In this document: positions 58,426 to 64,000 of the stretch, piece by piece | Position numbering within the stretch: position 1 is the first letter of the stretch | Layout: each line of letters begins with the position of its first letter | DNA from: Bacteroidota bacterium | Lineage (GTDB): Bacteria > Bacteroidota > Bacteroidia > AKYH767-A > OLB10 | Direction: 5' to 3' | NCBI GenBank assembly: GCA_016713525.1 | Contig: JADJOZ010000003.1 | Span: 248,001 to 312,000 of the forward strand | Length of the DNA stretch: 64,000 nt | Program-made: the position numbers and the translations under genes | Notes under the pieces: generated by a model | Seen by the model: the letters and a program-made list of their open reading frames with translations, nothing else | What the model was told of the DNA's origin: nothing | Database searches by the model: none

Positions 58426-58444
58426 CCTTCGACTACGCTCAGGG
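58426..58444. repeat. REP-like palindromic repeat, inverted copy
   Basis: CCTTCGACTACGCTCAGGG, the reverse complement of the core found twice at 45271-45327, again next to heptamer arrays. Confidence 0.85.
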
Positions 58445-58449
58445 CAACG

Positions 58450-58558
58450 CTTGTCACTTGTCACTTGCCACTTGCCACTTGCCACTTGCCACTTGCCATT
58501 TGTCACTTGTCACTTGTCACTTGTCACTTGTCACTTGTCACTTGTCACTTGTCACTTG
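58450..58558. repeat. heptamer array, CACTTGT/CACTTGC, about 15 units
   Basis: About 109 bases of 7-base units. Two leading T-type units are followed by a block of five or six C-type units and then a block of T-type units, showing local homogenisation. Confidence 0.95.
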
Positions 58559-58727
58559 ATGGTGCAAAAGTAATGAAAAAACAGGATTGCTTCAAAACAA
58601 CATTAACAAATTGATTATTAATAACTTTGAATGCTTATTGGGCAATATATTAATAACAAATTGACTGTGTAAAAGGTTTTGTGGTTGTCTGACTTTTGCA
58701 GTAAAATGAATTTTGCAATAATATGAG

Positions 58728-58735
58728 TAGATTTG
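58728..58735 (+). promoter_or_regulatory. -7 element TAGATTTG for the lipoprotein gene
   Basis: TAnnTTTG match 20 bases before the ATG at 58756. Confidence 0.5.
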
Positions 58736-58755
58736 TGTTGATAAAGAATCTAATC

Positions 58756-59634
58756 ATGAAACTGCAATCATCATCTATTTTTATTGTGCTAGCAATTCTA
58801 GCAGCAACATTTAATTCGTGTTCCAAAGATGATACAACTGACCATCACGGAATGGATCACAAATTAATTTTCAAATTTGTTTTCGATTCCACACAGGTGC
58901 GACTGGATGCATTTGGAAATCCTTCTTCAGTGCCTGCTAATCATGGTGCCCAATCGCCTCGTTTCAATAAAATGAGCGCACATTATATTGAATTGGCACA
59001 AGGCGCATTAACCGCATTGGGTGCCGGCGAAATTGTATATCATCATGATGAAACTACTGCCGGAGGAGCATCGGCAATTGATTTTGTAAAATCGAATCCC
59101 GTAGGAAATAATGAAGTATTTTTTTCAATACCATTCTCTGAAGTAACACCCGGAACATACGAATATTTAAGAGTATCACTGGCATATCAGAATTATGATA
59201 TAAATGTAAGGGCGAACATATCTGGAACGAACTATGATTTTATTGGTACGATAGCCTCGTTTATCGGATTCAACACCTACATAACTGATCTCACTATTAA
59301 AGACAGCACGATTCAGGTTAATTCAAATAAACTACAGGGATTCTGGGCATTTGAATCGCAGTATGGGGTGAGTCAAGGACAAGCTGCCGGAACCACAGTT
59401 CCAAATCCGATTTTTGCAACTTCCCCTATTCCTGCAGGCTCATGTGTGGTTACAGCCGAATTCGACACACCATTAGTAATACCTGCCGAACCAACTGCTG
59501 ATGTAGTAATTACAGTTTCGTTGTCGACTAACAAATCATTTGAATGGACTGAAAATTCAACTCCGGGTTATTATGAGCCTCTAGCTGGCGATCAGGTAGT
59601 GGATATGGGTATTAGAGGAATGATTATTAATTAA
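58756..59634 (+). CDS. hypothetical lipoprotein
   Basis: 292 residues from ATG 58756, which starts a proper lipoprotein signal (MKLQSSSIFIVLAILAATFNSCSKDD, Cys about residue 22); the upstream in-frame ATG at 58723 lies over the promoter. The N-terminus is His/Asp-rich (TTDHHGMDHK) and the body is a beta-rich domain with FKFVFDSTQVRLDAFGNPSSVPANHGAQSPRFNKMSAHYIELAQ, which resembles metal-associated MbnP-type proteins only loosely. No confident family; copper or other metal binding is speculation. Confidence 0.8.
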   Translation: MKLQSSSIFIVLAILAATFNSCSKDDTTDHHGMDHKLIFKFVFDSTQVRLDAFGNPSSVPANHGAQSPRFNKMSAHYIELAQGALTALGAGEIVYHHDETTAGGASAIDFVKSNPVGNNEVFFSIPFSEVTPGTYEYLRVSLAYQNYDINVRANISGTNYDFIGTIASFIGFNTYITDLTIKDSTIQVNSNKLQGFWAFESQYGVSQGQAAGTTVPNPIFATSPIPAGSCVVTAEFDTPLVIPAEPTADVVITVSLSTNKSFEWTENSTPGYYEPLAGDQVVDMGIRGMIIN

Positions 59635-59736
59635 ACCAGATTTTTTTAAAGTAGAATATTCTATGCTTTTAAGTTGATTTAACTGTTGATTATCAGGCCT
59701 TTTCTGATTTTTTAATCCAAAAGAGTTTGAATTGCC

Positions 59737-59744
59737 TACTTTTG
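59737..59744 (+). promoter_or_regulatory. -7 element TACTTTTG six bases before ATG 59751
   Basis: TAnnTTTG match with the same six-base spacing to the start codon as at sufE, again implying a leaderless message. Confidence 0.55.
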
Positions 59745-59750
59745 TGCCGC

Positions 59751-60131
59751 ATGAGAAATAATTTATTGGTCATCATTCTGGTTTTTATGTCTCAGGTACT
59801 GAGTTTTTCGGTATCAGCTTTAGCTTCCGAAAAACAGGATAGTTATCAGATTGTTGTTCGAAGTAATAATGTTACTCCCGGTCGTTTTGCTCATGTGAAT
59901 GCACCGGCATTTCATGAAATTCAAGGTGTTCTCGAATCCTCTGTGTCATATACCGGTATCTCGTCGATTCAATTGATTCAATGTAGTTTGAAGAAAATAT
60001 CAGGAAATCCCGGTTCGCTTTTCGAGAAAATTTTCAAATCAAAATTAATCAGTTGTTCTGATTTCGCTGCCCGGCTAAATGAGTCTGAAACTGCAAATTT
60101 ATTCCTTGATCATCTGGTTTTATTAATTTGA
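59751..60131 (+). CDS. hypothetical exported protein
   Basis: 126 residues from ATG 59751 (the frame opens 24 bases earlier without support). A hydrophobic signal peptide MRNNLLVIILVFMSQVLSFSVSALA is followed by about 100 residues with two Cys (in IQCSLKK and ISCSDF) that could form a disulfide. I do not recognise a family. A short TCACAA-N9-TTGTGA dyad at 60152-60172 follows it. Confidence 0.7.
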   Translation: MRNNLLVIILVFMSQVLSFSVSALASEKQDSYQIVVRSNNVTPGRFAHVNAPAFHEIQGVLESSVSYTGISSIQLIQCSLKKISGNPGSLFEKIFKSKLISCSDFAARLNESETANLFLDHLVLLI

Positions 60132-60213
60132 GATTTATTTCTTTTCTATTCTCACAATTCTGCAGGTTGTGATGGTTTGATATGTTTAATAAAAATAAAT
60201 CTCTAAATTTATT

Positions 60214-60339
60214 ATGGAAAACTCCAATGAAAGCGAGTCTTCAGGTTCCAAATTTATGGAAGGCTGGGGATTAATGATAATAATTTTGACTGTTGTGATT
60301 GTCGGTTTAGTTGTCTTGAAACTAGTACTCGATTTATAA
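60214..60339 (+). CDS. small single-pass membrane protein, 41 residues
   Basis: ATG 60214 to TAA 60337-60339: MENSNESESSGSKFMEGWG, then a hydrophobic helix of about 22 residues (LMIIILTVVIVGLVVLKLVLDL). A strong terminator starts 8 bases after the stop, which supports a real short transcript. Function unknown; no ribosome site is evident, as is common in this phylum. Confidence 0.6.
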   Translation: MENSNESESSGSKFMEGWGLMIIILTVVIVGLVVLKLVLDL

Positions 60340-60347
60340 ATCTTTTA

Positions 60348-60391
60348 CCGGAATATGCTTTGACGGATCATTGCATATTCCGGAATTTTTT
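60348..60391 (+). terminator. terminator after the small membrane protein gene
   Basis: Perfect 11-bp stem CCGGAATATGC / GCATATTCCGG with a 14-base loop and a run of six T. Confidence 0.9.
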
Positions 60392-60432
60392 CAAAAGAAA
60401 TTATAATATAAACTGACTGATTAGTGATAAAA

Positions 60433-63400
60433 TTACCTGATAATATTAAAAGAACCTTTCTTGGACAGGATCTCCCCGTCCAGCCATGTTTCAACACTTG
60501 TAAAATAAACATAGGTTTCAATGGGTTGTAATTCGCCACGGTAATATCCATCCCAGCCCTGGGATATATCTGCAGATTCGTAAACTAATTGTCCGAAACG
60601 ATTGTAAATTTTAAACTCAATCAATTTTTTTATTCCAAATCCATTCACATATATAACATCATTTTCACCATCACCATTTGGAGTAAATGCGGTCGGAACA
60701 TCAATGGTTGTTATTGGTTTGATTTCAAATTCATAGGTTGATGTCACTTCAAAACATCCAACATCATCAGTGATGGTTACGGAGTAAATGGTATTTACTA
60801 AAGGTTGAGCAACCGGATTCGGACAATCGGTGCAGCTTAATCCTGTAGCCGGTGTCCAGCTGTAACTATAACCAGCACCCTGATCTACATTCAACTGATA
60901 TGTTTGACCGATTACCATTGCAGTATCAAATTGTACTGTTGCCGGAGGTAAGTAAATGATCACACTGGCAACCGCATTGTCGGTACATCCATTAACATCA
61001 GTTACAGTAACTGTATAATTGGTCGATACATTTGGTGTAGCGAGCGGATTCTGAATAGTATCATTATTTAATCCTGTTGCCGGAGACCAGCTATAAGCAA
61101 TTCCTCCGGAGCTGGAAAGTTGAACCGGATTCCCCTGACAAGTATCGCCACCGGCAGCTATTGCTTCAGGTAATGGCAAAATAATAAGTGTTTTAGAGAT
61201 GGTATCGTTACACCCTGTGCTGGAATTTGATATGCCAAGGGTAACTGTATAGGATCCGGGTGCAGGGAATGTATGTGGGGGTGGTGTTAGTCCGTTGTGA
61301 GATGTACCATCACCAAAATTCCAGTTGTTGGAGGTGGCATTGGTGGATGTATTCGTAAACGTAATTTGTTCATTCAAACAAAATAAACTGTCAGGTCCGC
61401 CTATACTAAATTCTGCAATTACCGGAAAAATATAAATTGGATTTGTTGCTACTGCAGTACATGCCGAATCTGGTGACCATAAAACCAAACTTACATTGGT
61501 GGTTCCAGATGGCGGATTAATATTATAAGTGTGTGTAACCGGAGAAATGCCGGGTGATGTTGTTCCATCACCAAAGTCCCATAAATAGCCCAATACATCA
61601 GAGGTGTCTTTTATGGAGAAGGTTATACTTTGTCCTTTACAGATAGTATCATTCAATATATTAAAATTCCCAACCGGACCTTCAACAGTTATACTTCTTG
61701 AAACAGTATCACTGCAACCATTGGTAGTGGTCTCAATAAGGGAAATAGTATACGTTCCCGGTGTTTGATAAATGGTACCAACCGTCGGATTTCCAACTGT
61801 AGCAACACCATTTCCAAGATCCCACGATCGGCTGCCAAAAATATTTACGATAGATGTATCCGTAATTGATACCAGTAAAGGATAACACTTATTGAATAAG
61901 GTATCGGCGGTTGTTACAAATCCTGCCAGTGGATAGGGTTGGACATAAACCAGGCTGGGTTGCGATAATATTGCTGTACAACCAATGGAATCGGTGACTG
62001 TCAGTGAGACATTGAAGAAGCCCGGCTGATTGTAGATTGCCGACGGATTATTATTTGTCGATGTAGTTCCATTGCCAAAATTCCAGCTATATGTAACATC
62101 ACCAAATGCACTAGCCAGAAATTTGACAGAATCACCTACACAAATATTATTGGAAGATTGCACAAAGAAATTAGCATCCGGAATAGAGGGTCGGATAATA
62201 ACCATCATCGAATCTTTACATCCCAAAGCATTGGTAACAACAAGTTGCACCTGCCAGTACAATACTCCTGTTTGAGTAAAGGTGTGTGATGGGTTCTGCA
62301 AATTTGAAGTAGTGCCATCTCCAAAATTCCATTGCCATTGTGTAATGGTAGTATCAGAGTAGGAGCTGTCAGAAAAGTTTACAGACAACGGCATGCAACC
62401 ATATAATTTATTGGGCTTAAAGTAAGATTCTATATCATAAACCGAAATATTCCTTTTTACACTATCGACGCATCCATTTATATCGCGAACAACCAGTTTG
62501 ATCTGGAAGTTTCCACCCATCTGATATGTATGCGTGTCAACCGGAGCTGTGGTAGCATGCGGGGGCATGTTATCGCCCCAGTACCAGATGTAACTATTGT
62601 GGCAGTTTCCTCCCACACTTGTTGATGCACCTGCATTAAAATTCACAATTGAATTAGCACAAACCCGCTGGTCTGCTGAGAAGGCCGCATTCAAAGCCCT
62701 TACATTGACCATTGCAGTATCGACGTAAGGATCGCATCCTGAAGTGTTATTGTATGCTGTTATTGAAACAGTATAATCACCAACAGCAGTGTAAGTATGG
62801 TTAATGTTTGGTGCTGTTGAATTATTTATAACAGTTCCGTCACCAAAATCCCAGGTCCAGTAATCGGCATCTTCAATAGTTCCGATAATTGAATAAGTGA
62901 ATGGTGTACTGCAATTTCCGGTTGTAGTTATATGTGCCAGAGGGCCATTGACAGTGATAGCATTCGCAATGGTAGTTGTTCCTTCGCACCCATTATAAAC
63001 TGTTGTCAGTGTAATAGACTGTGGTCCTGTGGCTGTATTAAAAGACCAAACGGGATCAGGACTGGTGTAACAATGTGACATTATACCACCATCAGCACTG
63101 TAATGCCAGTACTGCGCTGAATCTGCTGCAGGTGTAAGGTCGGTGAATTGAACGGGTGTATCAACACACACATTATTTGGTACCACTGAAAAAGCAGGAG
63201 TGCCCGGTTCACCTACATAAATTGGAATCAGATAAGAAGTGTCTTTACATCCTGCGCTGTTTGTGATCACCAGTCGTGCATAGTATATGCCCGGTGTTGT
63301 ATAGGTATGATTTACCGAGGTTGATGTTCCGTTATTTATTGCACCATCACCAAATGTCCAGTAATAATTTACAATCGGCTCTTTGGAAATACTGCTGTCG

Positions 63401-64000
63401 GAAAATGCTACATTAAGAGGAGCGCAACCGTGCGAAACATTGGGCATGAAGCGGGCAGTTGGCTTGAAAATGGAATCAGTTTTTATAATGGTATCTTTGC
63501 AGCCATGAATACTGGTTGCAATCAGTTGTGTGTGCAAATACACATGGTCGTAATAAATAGTATACTGATTTGTATCTGCATTTTGATAAGTGTGCGATGG
63601 ATTTATTCCGGATGATGTAAGCGAATCGCCAAACAACCAGTTGTAAGTGCTTCCATTCACAGATTGGTTGGTATACTGAATTGTTGCCGGCCAGGAGCAG
63701 GAATAAGATGGGTTAGAAGCAAATCCTGCAACAATATTTTCAACGATAATAGTTATAGTTGTATCATCAACACAAGTTCCCGATTGTACCTGCAAGGTAA
63801 CCTGATATACTCCTGGTGTCTGATAGTAATGTACGGTATCGGTTCCTGCAGTACCATCGCCATAAGTATAAAACGGACTCACTCCTGTAGAATTATTACG
63901 GAAAGTTACTATAGAACAAACCGTATCATTTACTGCACCGACAGCGAAGAAAGAAGCCACAGGAGCGCTTATAACGACATTAGTTGTAGTTGTTGCTGAA
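60433..64000 (-). CDS. giant multi-PKD protein with T9SS type B domain, 5' end outside the window
   Basis: At least 1,188 residues; the frame remains open to base 64000, so the N-terminus and signal peptide are missing. About a dozen PKD domains with WxFGDG/WxWGDN motifs (WNFGDGTTSNLQNPSHTF, WDFGDGTTSPGISPVTHTY), each with conserved Cys, followed by Ig-like domains and a type B gliding-associated C-terminal domain (VPTAFTPNGDGENDVIYVNGF ... IYNRFGQLVYESADISQGWDGYYRG). Such long proteins usually act as surface adhesins or filaments. The apparent Met at 63960 is an internal GTG and not the start. Confidence 0.9.
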   Translation of the reverse strand, partial: SATTTTNVVISAPVASFFAVGAVNDTVCSIVTFRNNSTGVSPFYTYGDGTAGTDTVHYYQTPGVYQVTLQVQSGTCVDDTTITIIVENIVAGFASNPSYSCSWPATIQYTNQSVNGSTYNWLFGDSLTSSGINPSHTYQNADTNQYTIYYDHVYLHTQLIATSIHGCKDTIIKTDSIFKPTARFMPNVSHGCAPLNVAFSDSSISKEPIVNYYWTFGDGAINNGTSTSVNHTYTTPGIYYARLVITNSAGCKDTSYLIPIYVGEPGTPAFSVVPNNVCVDTPVQFTDLTPAADSAQYWHYSADGGIMSHCYTSPDPVWSFNTATGPQSITLTTVYNGCEGTTTIANAITVNGPLAHITTTGNCSTPFTYSIIGTIEDADYWTWDFGDGTVINNSTAPNINHTYTAVGDYTVSITAYNNTSGCDPYVDTAMVNVRALNAAFSADQRVCANSIVNFNAGASTSVGGNCHNSYIWYWGDNMPPHATTAPVDTHTYQMGGNFQIKLVVRDINGCVDSVKRNISVYDIESYFKPNKLYGCMPLSVNFSDSSYSDTTITQWQWNFGDGTTSNLQNPSHTFTQTGVLYWQVQLVVTNALGCKDSMMVIIRPSIPDANFFVQSSNNICVGDSVKFLASAFGDVTYSWNFGNGTTSTNNNPSAIYNQPGFFNVSLTVTDSIGCTAILSQPSLVYVQPYPLAGFVTTADTLFNKCYPLLVSITDTSIVNIFGSRSWDLGNGVATVGNPTVGTIYQTPGTYTISLIETTTNGCSDTVSRSITVEGPVGNFNILNDTICKGQSITFSIKDTSDVLGYLWDFGDGTTSPGISPVTHTYNINPPSGTTNVSLVLWSPDSACTAVATNPIYIFPVIAEFSIGGPDSLFCLNEQITFTNTSTNATSNNWNFGDGTSHNGLTPPPHTFPAPGSYTVTLGISNSSTGCNDTISKTLIILPLPEAIAAGGDTCQGNPVQLSSSGGIAYSWSPATGLNNDTIQNPLATPNVSTNYTVTVTDVNGCTDNAVASVIIYLPPATVQFDTAMVIGQTYQLNVDQGAGYSYSWTPATGLSCTDCPNPVAQPLVNTIYSVTITDDVGCFEVTSTYEFEIKPITTIDVPTAFTPNGDGENDVIYVNGFGIKKLIEFKIYNRFGQLVYESADISQGWDGYYRGELQPIETYVYFTSVETWLDGEILSKKGSFNIIR

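Larger units (their letters stand above)
58269..58755. other. 487-base intergenic region with three repeat blocks
   Basis: Holds a GGATTAA array, an inverted REP-like element and a CACTTG-type array, then AT-rich DNA with a TAGATTTG promoter element. The open frames over it translate to simple repeats and are not genes. Confidence 0.88.

Noticed and set aside
58450..58558. Possible CRISPR array
   Set aside because: The unit is 7 bases with no spacers; it is a simple tandem heptamer array, and no cas genes are near.
58357..58614. 85-residue open frame rich in LATCHLPLA repeats
   Set aside because: It is a translation of the CACTTG heptamer array and REP-like element; no start context or homology.

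Overview
The window comes from a member of the Bacteroidota. The evidence is a type IX secretion component (PorW/SprE), at least six proteins carrying T9SS type A or type B C-terminal sorting domains, an S46 dipeptidyl-peptidase, DUF2480, a split ATP synthase locus, and several promoters with the Bacteroidota -7 element TAnnTTTG. I cannot place it below class; gene content resembles Chitinophagia/Saprospiria-type environmental bacteria. I see no rRNA, tRNA, CRISPR array, integrase or transposase.

Layout. 1-10.3 kb: an M23 peptidase divergent from porW/sprE, then bactofilin, atpI-type protein, a small membrane protein and atpBEFHAG (atpD and atpC are absent). 10.3-14.2 kb: response regulator plus propeller-type histidine kinase. 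14.2-17.9 kb: TSUP permease, GH16 glucanase, a type B T9SS protein. 18-22.6 kb: REC-Crp regulator and PAS kinase, divergent from a persulfide-dioxygenase-like MBL-rhodanese fusion. 22.6-25.2 kb: radical SAM protein, then sufE-sufT-DUF2480. 25.3-30.7 kb: DASS transporter, S46 peptidase (DPP7-type), T9SS protein. 30.7-32.7 kb: ECF sigma factor coupled to a membrane-anchored protein that ends in an outer-membrane beta-barrel. 32.9-37.8 kb: large secreted metzincin with four 64-residue repeats. 38-41.8 kb: a secreted delta-60-repeat protein bracketed by a 148-bp direct repeat of the 3' end of sufS. 41.8-47.7 kb: sufA-sufB-[four-helix-bundle gene]-sufC-sufD-sufS on the minus strand. 47.9-52.7 kb: PKD protein, helical-repeat protein, small T9SS protein, rsmI. 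52.9-58.3 kb: pyruvate carboxylase, DUF523, glutaryl-CoA dehydrogenase. 58.3-64 kb: heptamer repeat arrays, a lipoprotein, two small genes and a very large PKD/type B protein running off the right edge.

Two cross-cutting observations matter. First, at least 14 single-base indels break otherwise good genes; most change the length of a homopolymer or short run and a one-base correction restores a conserved protein. This looks like residual long-read assembly error rather than mass pseudogenisation, so split genes are annotated here as single genes with the break position. Second, several accessory structures stand out: the sufS 3'-end duplication around the delta-60 gene, a four-helix-bundle cassette inside the suf operon flanked by heptanucleotide arrays and palindromic repeats, a possible Crp-family operator next to a REC-Crp gene, and a sigma factor partner that would span from cytoplasm to outer membrane.
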